A stretch of DNA of 64,000 nt. Source: Prosthecochloris sp. (GTDB taxonomy: Bacteria; Bacteroidota; Chlorobiia; Chlorobiales; Chlorobiaceae). Both the position numbers and the translations under genes were made by a program. The stretch spans positions 124,001 to 188,000 of the forward strand of contig JADMLA020000040.1 in NCBI GenBank assembly GCA_015482705.2. The letters run 5' to 3'. Positions 44,832-54,768 of this stretch are shown here, in pieces. The notes under the pieces were generated by a model that saw only the letters and a list, made by a program, of their open reading frames with translations, had not been told where the DNA came from and searched no databases. Each line of letters starts with the position of its first letter. The stretch's first letter is position 1.

Positions 44832-47114
44832 ATGATCAAAAAACACATTGCAGGTTTTCCGAGAATCGGAGTCGGTCGGGAGCTGAAAAAAGCGCTCGAG
44901 GCTTACTGGAAGGGAGAGGTTTCCCAAGAATTGCTGGAGGCGACGTGCCGAAGGCTTAAGCTTCACCATTGGGGAATTCAGGAAAATGCCGGTTTATCCT
45001 ATGTCGCAACCGGCGATTTTTCTCTCTATGACCATGTTCATGATGTCACGGCAATGCTTGGTGCGGTCCCCGAGCGGTTTGGCGAAGTGGATACCTCCGG
45101 TGTCGATAGCGATACCTATTTCAGAATGGCTCGAGGAGATGCTGCAGCGAACATTGCGGCGATGGAGATGACGAAATGGTTCAATACCAACTATCATTAC
45201 ATCGTTCCTGAAATCTTTCCGTCTTTCTCGCCGTCTCTTTCTTCCCGCAGAATTGTCGAGGATACCCGTGAAGCGATAAAAGCAGGGTTTCGGCCCAAAC
45301 CGGTTCTGGTGGGGCCGGTTACCTGGTTGTCCCTTGCAAAAGCGTCCGAAGGGTGTGATCGGTGGGAAAAACTCGAAGACGTCGTCGCTGTTTACTGCCA
45401 TATACTATCGGAGCTTGCTGAATTCTGTCACTGGATACAACTCGATGAGCCGATACTTTGTGCGGATATGGTTCCACAGGCCCAAGAAGCTTTCATTCCG
45501 GTATACAAAAGGCTGAATGCAGCGTCTGGAAAAGCTTCGTTGCTGCTTGCAACGTATTTCGATACTCTTGACGACAATCTCGATCTCGCCCTATCTTCCG
45601 GTTGTGACGGGCTTCATGTCGATCTTGTTCGTGGCCGTGAATGCCTTGAACAGGTGCTGGGTGGTTTGCCGGCGACGATGGTTATTTCCGCGGGGATCGT
45701 CGATGGCCGTAACATATGGAAGACAGACTTCGAACAGGCCCTGGAGGTTCTTGTCAGGATTAGGCGTGAAGTGGGCGAAGAACGCTTCATGATTGCCTCG
45801 AGCTGTTCACTTCTGCACTCACCGGTTGATCTGGAAGAAGAAGCTTCTCTAAGTGCCGAGTTGAAAAACTGGATGGCGTTTGCCGTTCAGAAGTGTGATG
45901 AAATCAGTGTTTTGGGGGATATTCTGGATTGTTGGGACTGCAGTGAAGCGCTCATTGAAAATGCCGAAGCCATTCAGTCACGGCGAAAAAGTGCAAGGGT
46001 CGAAAATAAGGATATTCGAAAACACTGTGCAACTGTCAGCGATCGGATGCTGCACAGAAACAGCGCTTATCCGGAACGCCGTAAACAACAGGCATGGCTG
46101 AATCTTCCTTTGTTTCCTACAACGACGATCGGTTCTTTTCCCCAGACAGCGGAAGTTCGCAGACAGCGCAGGCTTTTCAGCAGAGGGATGCTGGAGGCCG
46201 GAGAGTATCAGCGGTTTCTCGAGAATGAAATTCGTGGAATCATCGAAAGACAGGAGGGGTTAGGTCTGGATGTTCTTGTTCACGGTGAGGTTGAACGCAA
46301 TGATATGGTTGAGTATTTCGGTCAGCAGATGGAGGGGTTTTGTTTCACCGAAAACGGATGGGTACAGAGCTACGGAAGCAGATGCGTCAAACCACCGATT
46401 ATTTATGGTGATGTTGCACGTTCCGGTCCGATGACGGTTGAGTGGAGCACATTTGCTCAGTCTCTGACCGTGAAACCGGTTAAAGGAATGCTGACAGGGC
46501 CAGTAACCATTCTCAGCTGGAGTTTCGTTCGTGATGATCTCGAGCGTTCGGAGGTTTGTCGCCAGGTCGCTCTTGCCTTGAGGGACGAGGTTCAGGATCT
46601 GGAACATGCAGGAATCAGGGTTATCCAGATCGATGAAGCAGCTCTGAGCGAGGGTATGCCGCTCAAGAAAAAGGACAGGGCATCGTATCTTCGATGGGCT
46701 GTCGATGCTTTCCGATTGACCTCTTCGGGTGTTGCCGATTCGACCCAGATCCACACGCATATGTGCTACAGCGAGTTCAATCATATCATCGGATACATAG
46801 CTGCAATGGATGCCGATGTCATCAGCATCGAGTCCAGCAGGAGCCGTATGGAGCTGCTCGACGCTTTCAGGGATTTCAGATATCCAAATGAAATCGGGCC
46901 GGGGATTTACGATATCCATAGCCCGAGGGTTCCTTCTAAAGAAGAGATGATGGCGCTTCTGGAAAAGGCTCTGGTTTTCATTCCCAAAGAGAGGCTTTGG
47001 GTCAATCCTGATTGCGGGCTGAAAACAAGGGCATGGCCTGAAACTATAGCATCGATCAGAAACATGGTTGCAGCGGCTCATGCTTTGAGGGAGGTGCACA
47101 GCTATGTTTGCTGA
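44832..47114 (+). CDS. metE: Cobalamin-independent methionine synthase
   Basis: A 760-residue enzyme that moves a methyl group from 5-methyltetrahydrofolate polyglutamate to homocysteine without B12. The N-terminal FPRIGVGRELKKALE, the MTKWFNTNYHYIVPE segment and the C-terminal barrel with zinc ligands H643 and C645 (IHTHMC) and C728 (NPDCGL) are all present. AAAAGGAG gives a clear start. The cobalamin riboswitch in its leader explains its control. It converges on metH, with a palindromic repeat between them that ends in a T-run. Confidence 0.96.
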   Translation: MIKKHIAGFPRIGVGRELKKALEAYWKGEVSQELLEATCRRLKLHHWGIQENAGLSYVATGDFSLYDHVHDVTAMLGAVPERFGEVDTSGVDSDTYFRMARGDAAANIAAMEMTKWFNTNYHYIVPEIFPSFSPSLSSRRIVEDTREAIKAGFRPKPVLVGPVTWLSLAKASEGCDRWEKLEDVVAVYCHILSELAEFCHWIQLDEPILCADMVPQAQEAFIPVYKRLNAASGKASLLLATYFDTLDDNLDLALSSGCDGLHVDLVRGRECLEQVLGGLPATMVISAGIVDGRNIWKTDFEQALEVLVRIRREVGEERFMIASSCSLLHSPVDLEEEASLSAELKNWMAFAVQKCDEISVLGDILDCWDCSEALIENAEAIQSRRKSARVENKDIRKHCATVSDRMLHRNSAYPERRKQQAWLNLPLFPTTTIGSFPQTAEVRRQRRLFSRGMLEAGEYQRFLENEIRGIIERQEGLGLDVLVHGEVERNDMVEYFGQQMEGFCFTENGWVQSYGSRCVKPPIIYGDVARSGPMTVEWSTFAQSLTVKPVKGMLTGPVTILSWSFVRDDLERSEVCRQVALALRDEVQDLEHAGIRVIQIDEAALSEGMPLKKKDRASYLRWAVDAFRLTSSGVADSTQIHTHMCYSEFNHIIGYIAAMDADVISIESSRSRMELLDAFRDFRYPNEIGPGIYDIHSPRVPSKEEMMALLEKALVFIPKERLWVNPDCGLKTRAWPETIASIRNMVAAAHALREVHSYVC

Positions 47115-47187
47115 TCGAGTGACTTGGGAGAGAATGGTATGGGGGTGAAGCGTGCATCGCCTGCCTCTCAAGGTTGTCTCACCGTCG

Positions 47188-47219
47188 ATGCCGGATCAAG
47201 TCCGGCATGACTTTTTTTA
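47188..47219 (+). terminator. Palindromic repeat acting as metE terminator
   Basis: GATGCCGG-ATCAAGT-CCGGCAT, the inverted copy of the repeat at 20170, is followed by AC and seven Ts. Here it looks like a true terminator for metE in the gap between convergent metE and metH. Confidence 0.75.
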
Positions 47220-47249
47220 GAGTTTGGCTTTTGCGTCTGCTGCGTGTTG

Positions 47250-50200
47250 TCATGCGGTAAGGGGCTCTACCTCATTACTCTCCGACGCGTAGTGAATGTG
47301 CGACGTGAGCCATTTTTCGATTTCTTTTGTGCTCATTCCCTTTCGCGTTGCATACTCTTCGACTTGTTCTTTCGTGATCGATCCCAGAGCGAAATATCTT
47401 GCTTCAGGGTGTGCGAAATAGGTGCCGCAGACCGATGCTGGCGGGTTCATCGCACAGCTTTCAGTAAGGGTGACACCTGTGTTGGTTTCTGCGTTGAGAA
47501 GGTTGAATAACAACACTTTTTCCGAGTGATCAGGGCAGGCAGGATATCCCGGTGCCGGCCGGATACCCAGTGAAGCATCGGGATTTTCGTTCGAAACATA
47601 ACCCCACACACGTTGCGCAACTTTTTCGTGCAGCATTTGTGCGAATGCTTCCGCTAGCCTGTCTGCCAGTGCCTGAGCCATGATGCGGTGATAGTCATCA
47701 TGTTCTTGTTCGAAACGTTTCATCAGCTGCTTCAATCCATGACCGGCGGTAACGGCAAAACAACCGATATAGTCTTTTATACCGCTCGAGGCGGGTGCTA
47801 TGAAATCGGCAAGGGCGAGGTTAGGCGTTTCATTTTTTTTCTCGGCTTGCTGTCTCAGGGTATGAAGGGTCGTCAGAAGTGAGGTTCTGCTCTCGTCGGC
47901 ATACACCTCGATGTCATCTCCTTTGCTGTTTGCCGGGAAGATGCCCACCACACCTTTTGCTGTCAACGTATGTTCCGCGCAGATCGTGCCGAGTAAACTG
48001 TTGGCATCGTTGAAAAGCTTACGGGCTTCCGTTCCGTACCCTTCATGATCGAATATTGCCGGATATTTGCCGTGCAGTTCCCAAACTGCGAAAAAAGGTG
48101 TCCAGTCTATGTAGTTGCGAAGCTCATCCAGTGAAACATCGTCGAATATAGTTATTCCCGGGTGGCGCGGTGTTGTGACCGTATCACTACCCCAGGATAG
48201 TTTCGCTCTGTTTTCTCTTGACTTTTCCAGACTCAGCAAATTTTTCGTAGCGTTTCTCGCGGCATGGCTTTCGCGCAACTCTTCTTGTTCTTTCTGCAGT
48301 TTCGCTATAAAGTCGTCATGGAGCGAGGGCGTTACCAGATTGGCTACAGCCGGAACACTCCGGGAGGCGTCGAGTACCTGAACAACCTGGCCCGAGTAGT
48401 TCGGTGCGATTTTCACCGCAGTGTGAACCCTCGATGTCGTCGCTCCTCCTATCAACAGTGGAATTTTCATTCCCTTTCGTTCCATCTCTTTGGCAACGTG
48501 GACCATTTCGTCGAGTGACGGAGTTATCAGTCCGCTGAGACCGATTACGTCCGCATGCTCTTTTTCAGCGGCATCGAGGATTTTTTCACAGGGCATCATG
48601 ACCCCGATATCGACAACATCGAAGTTGTTGCAGGCAAGAACTACCGCAACGATGTTCTTGCCGATATCATGAACATCCCCTTTTACGGTTGCAAGCAGAA
48701 TCTTTGCCGCAGGTTTGGCGTCTTTTGTTTTCGCTTTTTCCTCTTCTATGAACGGGATGAGGTATGCGACGGATTTTTTCATCACACGAGCGCTTTTGAC
48801 GACCTGCGGGAGAAACATTTTTCCCTCGGCGAAGAGGTCGCCGATCACGTTCATCCCGTTCATCAACGGACCTTCGATGATGTCGAGCGGACTCTGGTAT
48901 TTTTGACGAGCTTCTTCCGTATCGTCGTCGATATATTCGACAATGCCTTTTATGAGGGCATGCTGCAGCCGTTCTTCGACGGTTCCGTTACGCCATTCGG
49001 CTTGTTTTGTCTCGCTTTTTACATCGCCTATTTTGACGGTTTCAGCGAATTCGACAAGTCGCTCGGTCGCGTCATCCCGCCGGTTGAGGAGCACATCTTC
49101 GACCCGTTCAAGCAATTCCTCGCCGATGTCATTATAAACAGCGAGCTGACCGGCATTGACAATGCCCATGTCGAGTCCCGCCTGAATGGCATGGAACAGG
49201 AATGCGGCATGCATCGCTTCACGTACGGGGTTGTTGCCACGGAAAGAGAACGAGACGTTACTGATACCTCCCGATACTTTCGCATGTGGAAGATTCTGCT
49301 TTATCCAACGGACGGATTCGATAAAGTCTACGGCATAGTTGTTGTGTTCTTCGATGCCGGTAGCGACGGTGAGTACATTCGGATCGAAAATGATGTCCTG
49401 GGGAGGAAAGCCTATTTCCTCGGTGAGGATCGTATATGCCCGCTGACAGATCTCGATGCGGCGTTCAAGGGAATCGGCCTGGCCTTTTTCATCGAACGCC
49501 ATGACAACAGCTGCGGCACCGTACTGCAAGACTTTTTGTGCACGTTCCCTGAAAAGTTCTTCTCCCTCTTTCAGGCTGATGGAGTTGACAATACATTTAC
49601 CCTGGGTACAGCGAAGACCGCTTTCGATCACCGACCATTTCGATGAGTCGATCATCAAAGGAACTTTGGCTATCTCGGGTTCGGAGGCAATGAGGTTGAC
49701 GAAGTCATGCATTACCTTTTCTGAATCGAGCATTCCTTCATCGACATTGATATCGATGACCTGGGCCCCGTTTTCAACCTGTTGACGGGCAATGGAAAGT
49801 GCGTCTTCGTATTGCTCTTCGCGGATAAGGCGTGCAAATTTTCTCGACCCTGTAACATTGGTGCGCTCTCCGACGTTGATGAATCCCGTCGTCCGGTTGA
49901 TAAAAAGCGGTTCAAGGCCGGACAGGCGTAATTCGTTGGAGGGAACCGGTTTTTTCCTTGGCTCGATCGTTGAAACCGTTTTGGCAATGGCTCTGATATG
50001 GTCTGGGGTTGTTCCACAGCAGCCGCCGACGATGTTGACAAATCCCGATTCAGCAAAATCTGCGATTTGAGCAGCCATGTAGTCAGGGCTGTCATCGTAT
50101 TCGCCGAATTCATTCGGCAGGCCGGCATTGGGGTAGACGCTGACAAAGCTGTCAGCTATATTCGATAAGGTTTCAAGAAATGGTCTCATCTGTTTCGCTC

Positions 50201-50942
50201 CCATAGCACAGTTCAAACCAACACTCAATAGTCCGGGGGTGTGTGCTACGGAAACCCAGAACGCTTCAGTCGTCTGGCCGGAAAGAGTTCGTCCGCTTGC
50301 ATCGACGATGGTTCCTGAAATCATGACAGGGAGCTGGACCCCTTTTTCCCGCGAAAGCTGATCGATAGCGTAAATGGCCGCCTTGCAGTTGAGGGTATCG
50401 AAGACCGTTTCGACAAGCAGAAGGTCTACACCTCCTTCCATGAGGCCTTCAATCTGCTGACGATAGTTATCGACAACCTTCTCGAATGATACCGCCCGGT
50501 AACCGGGATTGTTGACATCCGGAGAAAGAGAGAGCGTTTTGTTTGTCGGCCCAACGGACCCTGCCACGAAACGGGGTTTCGAGGGGTCATTTTGTGTATA
50601 GGCATCAGCAGCCTTTCGTGCCAGATGTGCGGCTGCCAGGTTCAGTTCTCTTATAAGGTTTTCAGTACCGTAATCGGCTTGAGAAACCGGGTTTGCATTG
50701 AAGGTATTGGTTTCGATTATGTCCGATCCTGCTTCGAGGAACTCACAATGAATGGCATGGATGATATCGGGCTGCGTGAGAACAAGAATATCGTTGTTCC
50801 CTTTGAGAGGATGGGAATGAGTAGCAAACCTTTCAGCTCGAAAATCTTTTTCTTCGAGTTTGTATCGCTGGATCATGGTACCCATGGCTCCATCCAGCAC
50901 AAGTATGTTCTTTTTCAGTATGCTTGCAGGTGTTTGCTTCAT
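47250..50942 (-). CDS. metH: Cobalamin-dependent methionine synthase
   Basis: A 1230-residue, four-module enzyme. Module 1 binds homocysteine through zinc (GLNCAMG and GGCCGTT, near 307-308). Module 2 is the methyltetrahydrofolate (pterin-binding) domain (NVGERTNVTGSRKFARLI). Module 3 binds cobalamin, with the DVHDIGKN motif whose histidine (about 757) ligates cobalt. Module 4 is the SAM-dependent reactivation domain (GIRPAPGYPACPDHSEK). ATG 50942 is chosen; the frame opens at TTG 50963. No riboswitch is seen upstream. With metE it gives two routes to methionine chosen by B12 supply. Confidence 0.96.
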   Translation of the reverse strand: MKQTPASILKKNILVLDGAMGTMIQRYKLEEKDFRAERFATHSHPLKGNNDILVLTQPDIIHAIHCEFLEAGSDIIETNTFNANPVSQADYGTENLIRELNLAAAHLARKAADAYTQNDPSKPRFVAGSVGPTNKTLSLSPDVNNPGYRAVSFEKVVDNYRQQIEGLMEGGVDLLLVETVFDTLNCKAAIYAIDQLSREKGVQLPVMISGTIVDASGRTLSGQTTEAFWVSVAHTPGLLSVGLNCAMGAKQMRPFLETLSNIADSFVSVYPNAGLPNEFGEYDDSPDYMAAQIADFAESGFVNIVGGCCGTTPDHIRAIAKTVSTIEPRKKPVPSNELRLSGLEPLFINRTTGFINVGERTNVTGSRKFARLIREEQYEDALSIARQQVENGAQVIDINVDEGMLDSEKVMHDFVNLIASEPEIAKVPLMIDSSKWSVIESGLRCTQGKCIVNSISLKEGEELFRERAQKVLQYGAAAVVMAFDEKGQADSLERRIEICQRAYTILTEEIGFPPQDIIFDPNVLTVATGIEEHNNYAVDFIESVRWIKQNLPHAKVSGGISNVSFSFRGNNPVREAMHAAFLFHAIQAGLDMGIVNAGQLAVYNDIGEELLERVEDVLLNRRDDATERLVEFAETVKIGDVKSETKQAEWRNGTVEERLQHALIKGIVEYIDDDTEEARQKYQSPLDIIEGPLMNGMNVIGDLFAEGKMFLPQVVKSARVMKKSVAYLIPFIEEEKAKTKDAKPAAKILLATVKGDVHDIGKNIVAVVLACNNFDVVDIGVMMPCEKILDAAEKEHADVIGLSGLITPSLDEMVHVAKEMERKGMKIPLLIGGATTSRVHTAVKIAPNYSGQVVQVLDASRSVPAVANLVTPSLHDDFIAKLQKEQEELRESHAARNATKNLLSLEKSRENRAKLSWGSDTVTTPRHPGITIFDDVSLDELRNYIDWTPFFAVWELHGKYPAIFDHEGYGTEARKLFNDANSLLGTICAEHTLTAKGVVGIFPANSKGDDIEVYADESRTSLLTTLHTLRQQAEKKNETPNLALADFIAPASSGIKDYIGCFAVTAGHGLKQLMKRFEQEHDDYHRIMAQALADRLAEAFAQMLHEKVAQRVWGYVSNENPDASLGIRPAPGYPACPDHSEKVLLFNLLNAETNTGVTLTESCAMNPPASVCGTYFAHPEARYFALGSITKEQVEEYATRKGMSTKEIEKWLTSHIHYASESNEVEPLTA

Positions 50943-51184
50943 TGTTGTTTGGCATCTTCTCAAAGGCTTCTCAAGTAAATGTCGTTCTGCGTCGGGATTT
51001 CTTCACGGCACATGTTCGAAATTCTCATACCCGCGAACGTTTGTCGGTCGCTCCTGTTTTTTCGCGCTTTACGCTTCGTGTTCCGATTCAACTGGAACCC
51101 ATGACAATTAAGAGAGAGCCCTACGTATTAAAAGCTTGAATATACGCAATCTCCATCAATTCCTGTGCATAAGGATTCCTCCGG

Positions 51185-51850
51185 TCAGGGCGATGCTTTC
51201 GCACGGTAAAGCCAGTCCCTGATGAGTTCCAGCGCTTCGGCGTTGATTTCATGTCCCATAGCGTATTCTCTGTAGGTGAGCCTGTCGGCGTGTTCCTGAA
51301 GCCAGCGTTCGGAGTGCCTGCCGTTGGTGACGGGCAGGACGTCGTCATAGATGCCGTGCACGACAAGGAACGGAAGGGCCCGAAAAAGGTCCGGTTCTGC
51401 ATTGACAAGAGACGGGGATGCGGGGAATTGCCCGCTCAACGCTATGACGCCATGAAGCAGGGCCGGTTCGGCAAGGGCCGCAAGATAGCTCATGACCGCA
51501 CCCTGACTGAACCCCATCAGCCAGACTTTATTTTCTCGTGCTTTGTATCGATCCACGATGCCGTGCAGAAATCCAAGAAGCGTCTCTTTTGTTCTTCCGG
51601 CAGCTTCACGGTCGACGGTGATGCCTTCCTGCGTAAACTCGATGGGGAACCAGCCATACGTTTCCGGTGCGAGAACGAGAGGTGCTCTTGGTGTGATGAG
51701 ATGAAGGTTCTCTCCGAGTGACGGGGCAAGCTGCATGAGGTCTTTTTCATTACTGCCGTAACCGTGTAGCATGACAAGAATATCCTCCCTCTGTTTTGAT
51801 GCAGAGGGCCTGTCGAGATAGGTGAGAGACGATTGTGTACGTTGAAGCAT
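51185..51850 (-). CDS. Phospholipase/carboxylesterase-family hydrolase
   Basis: A 221-residue alpha/beta-hydrolase of the YpfH/lysophospholipase-like carboxylesterase group. It has MLHGYGSNEKDLMQLAP, the nucleophile elbow GFSQGA, the acid in VVHGIYDDVLPV, and a histidine in AMGHEI. No signal peptide. The substrate is unknown. It follows mnmA on the same strand after 43 bp. Confidence 0.88.
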   Translation of the reverse strand: MLQRTQSSLTYLDRPSASKQREDILVMLHGYGSNEKDLMQLAPSLGENLHLITPRAPLVLAPETYGWFPIEFTQEGITVDREAAGRTKETLLGFLHGIVDRYKARENKVWLMGFSQGAVMSYLAALAEPALLHGVIALSGQFPASPSLVNAEPDLFRALPFLVVHGIYDDVLPVTNGRHSERWLQEHADRLTYREYAMGHEINAEALELIRDWLYRAKASP

Positions 51851-51893
51851 GATGAAAATTCAACTATGAAAAGTAAAAGATGATCGTTGCCGG

Positions 51894-53021
51894 CTATAGT
51901 TTTACCGTTCCTTTGTCACTCGATGCCTGATGTGAATCAAGAGGGGGGTCTGCTAGAGCCTCTTCTATAATACCGCCGCCGATAACCTCTTCTCCCTGGT
52001 AGAACACGACAGCTTGACCGGGGGCTATCGATTGTTTGGAGTTGTCGAAAACCACCTCGACACGGTTTTCTGAAAGGGAAACGACACTGCAGGCTCCCTC
52101 GGTATCACGGTAACGTATTCGGGCGGAGGCTCTTATCGGTCTTTCCGGACGGTCGATACCGATCCAGTTCACCTGCTCTGCAGTAAGCCTTCTGCATTCA
52201 AGCATCACTTTGCTGCCGACGTGGAGACGATTCTTTTCCGCATCGAGGCTCCTGACGTACAGTGGTTCGGGAGATGATATGCCGAGCCCTTTTCGTTGTC
52301 CGATCGTGTAAAACGGGTAGCCGGCGTGTCGGCCGATAACCTTTCCCTCGCTGTCGATGATTTTTCCACCTTTGAGTTTTTCTGATAGTTCTGGCAGGGA
52401 TGAGTGTAAAAATTTCCTGTAATCGTTATCGGGCACAAAACATATTTCCTGACTCTCTTTTTTCTCCGCCGATCTGACACCGTAACTTCGGGCAAGTTTT
52501 CGTACTTCGGGCTTCGTGAGAGTCCCGAGGGGCAGAATTGTTTTTGAAAGTTCTTCGATGCCGAGCATCCACAGAAAGTAGCTCTGGTCTTTCTGCCGGT
52601 CGGTTCCTTTCAAAAGACGGTATCTGCCACTCTTGAAAGCGATGCGTGCATAATGTCCGGTGGCGATCCGGTTCGCCTGCAGGATCTCGGCTCCTTTGAG
52701 GAGTCCATTCCATTTGATGAGTTTATTGCATACCATACAGGGGTTGGGTGTTCGCCCAGCAAGATAAGCCTGTTGGAAATACGCTATGATGTCTCTCCGA
52801 AAGCTGCCGCTCAGGTTGAAAGAAAAGACCGGGAAACGGTACTCGCATCGGTCGCTGATTATCAGCGAAGATTCTTCGAGGTTCAGATTGTCGTCCGAAT
52901 GGTCCAATACCTTGATATGCAGGCCGGTAACCCGGTATCCTTGCTCTACGAGCATGCAGGCGGCAACAGCGGAATCGACTCCTCCGGAAAGACCGACTAT
53001 GACGTGTTCCTTATTTTTCAT
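51894..53021 (-). CDS. mnmA: tRNA-specific 2-thiouridylase
   Basis: A 375-residue enzyme that puts sulfur on U34 of Lys, Glu and Gln tRNAs. The ATP pyrophosphatase loop GLSGGVDSAV, the catalytic cysteines in NPCMVCNKLIKW and QEICFVPD, and YTIGQRKGLGI are in place. ATG 53021 gives the normal N-terminus and lies 4 bp beyond the end of the ETF-QO gene; the open frame would otherwise overlap that gene. Sulfur would arrive from a cysteine desulfurase encoded elsewhere. Confidence 0.94.
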   Translation of the reverse strand: MKNKEHVIVGLSGGVDSAVAACMLVEQGYRVTGLHIKVLDHSDDNLNLEESSLIISDRCEYRFPVFSFNLSGSFRRDIIAYFQQAYLAGRTPNPCMVCNKLIKWNGLLKGAEILQANRIATGHYARIAFKSGRYRLLKGTDRQKDQSYFLWMLGIEELSKTILPLGTLTKPEVRKLARSYGVRSAEKKESQEICFVPDNDYRKFLHSSLPELSEKLKGGKIIDSEGKVIGRHAGYPFYTIGQRKGLGISSPEPLYVRSLDAEKNRLHVGSKVMLECRRLTAEQVNWIGIDRPERPIRASARIRYRDTEGACSVVSLSENRVEVVFDNSKQSIAPGQAVVFYQGEEVIGGGIIEEALADPPLDSHQASSDKGTVKL

Positions 53022-53025
53022 TCTT

Positions 53026-54768
53026 TTAACTGAGTTTATATCCGGGGCCGCCACCTCCCTCCGGAGGTGTCCAGGTAATTATGCGGTACGGGTCTGCGAT
53101 CTCACAGGTTTTGCAATGCAGGCAGTTGGATGGAGAAAGCTTCAGTACGGGGTCGGTCTCGTGATCGATTTCATAGACTCCTGCCGGACAGAAGTGCTGA
53201 CACGGATTGCCGAATTCTTCAGTGCATTTTGTTGTGCAAATATCGGCGATATCTACAGGGTTTATGAGTAAATGGCATGGCTGGTTCTCTTCGTGGATGG
53301 TTCCCGACGCGAAAAGGTCGGCGTTTTTTGAAAAGGTAAGTGAGTCGTCGGGTCGAAATGCCTGTTTTTTCTGTAACCAGTTCCGGTACTCTTTTCTCTT
53401 GGGGAGTAATCTGTTTTCTTTTGGCGCCGATGCTTTTTCCACAAGTCCGATACCGGGTATTTTCAGGGAAAGCCCTGCCTGAACAAGGCCTTTGTAGAGC
53501 CCTTGTTCGAATGACTGCCGGTAGTTTCTTGCCTGGAACATCTCTCCGGAAACGACGGATTCTTCAAGACGGTTGCGATAGGAACGAAAAGCGTCTTCTG
53601 AAAAGTCATTGGTAAGCAGAGAGGCAAAGAGTGTTTCCGCGGCATGGATGCCCGATTGCATCGCAAGGTGAAGGCCTTTCAGGCGCTGCATGTTTACAAG
53701 CCCGGCGGTTTCGCCGGTAAGCAGAAAACCGGGGCCGGATGGCTTCGGCATGGTATGGTAGCCACCGGATGTAATGGCTTTTGCTCCATATTCGAGCAAA
53801 CGGCCTTCCCGGATGATCGACTGTATGAACGGGTGCTGCTTGAAGAGCTGAAGGTTGTAATGAGGGTCGACAACCGGCCGGAAAGGTTCTACCGATGTGA
53901 CGAATCCGAGTGATAGTTCAGTGTCGGACAGGGCGTAAAGCCACCCCCCTCCGTATACCGACGAGGGCAGCGGATAGCCGAACGTATGCCGGACATCGCC
54001 GGCTTTTATTCGTCCAGCCGGAACGTTCCATGTCTCCTTGACGCCGGTTTCATAGAGCTGTGGCCGAGCTTCCTCCGACAAACTGAACGCCCTGTCGAGC
54101 TGACGGAAAATCGAGCCGTGAGCACCTTCTCCTACAACGATGGCTTTTGCATTGAGTCGCATTCCCGGTTCGGCGCCGGGTTTGGTGTTGCCCTCTTTGT
54201 CGATGCCTTTGTCATCGGTGACAACGCCTACCATCCGTCCGTTTTCGATGACAGGTTCGACTGCTGCGGTATTATCGAGAATCGTCAAGCCTTCTGTTTC
54301 GGCTACTTCGCCAAGCCAGGATCCGAACCTGCTCAATGAAACGACAGAGCAGTTCTCGTTGCGGAAAGGTTCGGGGAGATAGGGTATCGGAAACTTCTTT
54401 TTTTCGGAAAGAAACCAAACCGATTCATTCGTGACTTCAGTTTCGACAGGGCAGCCCCTTTGCCGGAAATCGGGCATGAAGCTTTCCAAAACAGAGGGAT
54501 CGAGTATTGCTCCTGACAAAAGGTGAGAACCCGTGTATTTTCCTTTTTCAAGAATGATGATGTCTGGCTCGATCGGTGTGTTTTCCCCTGCATTATGGCA
54601 GGTGACGAGGCGCTGCAAATGCACGGCTGCGGTGAGATTTGCAGGTCCGGCACCTATGAAAACGATATCGAAATCAAGTGATTCTTTTTCAGCTGACACG
54701 TTATTACACAATTGATTTGTTACCTGGACTGAGCGTTTCCGCTGACGCCCCACATTAACAATGTACAT
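53026..54768 (-). CDS. Electron-transfer flavoprotein:quinone oxidoreductase
   Basis: About 580 residues matching ETF-QO along its length. It has the FAD motif IVFIGAGPANLTAAVHLQ, GSHLLSGAILDP, the quinone-binding region, GLVNMQRLKGLHLAMQSG, and the 4Fe-4S end with FCPAGVYE and NCLHCKTC. The tail PPEGGGGPGYKLS is typical. An extra cysteine group, CTTKC...C, precedes FCPAG, as in some bacterial forms. It would pass electrons from ETF to (mena)quinone. No etfA or etfB gene is in the window. The longest ATG is used; a GTG near 54699 is an alternative. Confidence 0.9.
   Translation of the reverse strand: MYIVNVGRQRKRSVQVTNQLCNNVSAEKESLDFDIVFIGAGPANLTAAVHLQRLVTCHNAGENTPIEPDIIILEKGKYTGSHLLSGAILDPSVLESFMPDFRQRGCPVETEVTNESVWFLSEKKKFPIPYLPEPFRNENCSVVSLSRFGSWLGEVAETEGLTILDNTAAVEPVIENGRMVGVVTDDKGIDKEGNTKPGAEPGMRLNAKAIVVGEGAHGSIFRQLDRAFSLSEEARPQLYETGVKETWNVPAGRIKAGDVRHTFGYPLPSSVYGGGWLYALSDTELSLGFVTSVEPFRPVVDPHYNLQLFKQHPFIQSIIREGRLLEYGAKAITSGGYHTMPKPSGPGFLLTGETAGLVNMQRLKGLHLAMQSGIHAAETLFASLLTNDFSEDAFRSYRNRLEESVVSGEMFQARNYRQSFEQGLYKGLVQAGLSLKIPGIGLVEKASAPKENRLLPKRKEYRNWLQKKQAFRPDDSLTFSKNADLFASGTIHEENQPCHLLINPVDIADICTTKCTEEFGNPCQHFCPAGVYEIDHETDPVLKLSPSNCLHCKTCEIADPYRIITWTPPEGGGGPGYKLS

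Noticed and set aside
46260..47171. 303-codon leftward frame opposite metE
   Set aside because: An antisense shadow of a well-supported metE gene with no domain pattern.
48555..49646. 363-codon rightward frame opposite metH
   Set aside because: An antisense shadow, rich in Phe and Asp as expected from the codon use of metH.
50943..51184. Possible SAM or SAH riboswitch upstream of metH
   Set aside because: I looked for the conserved cores of these aptamers in the leader and could not find them.
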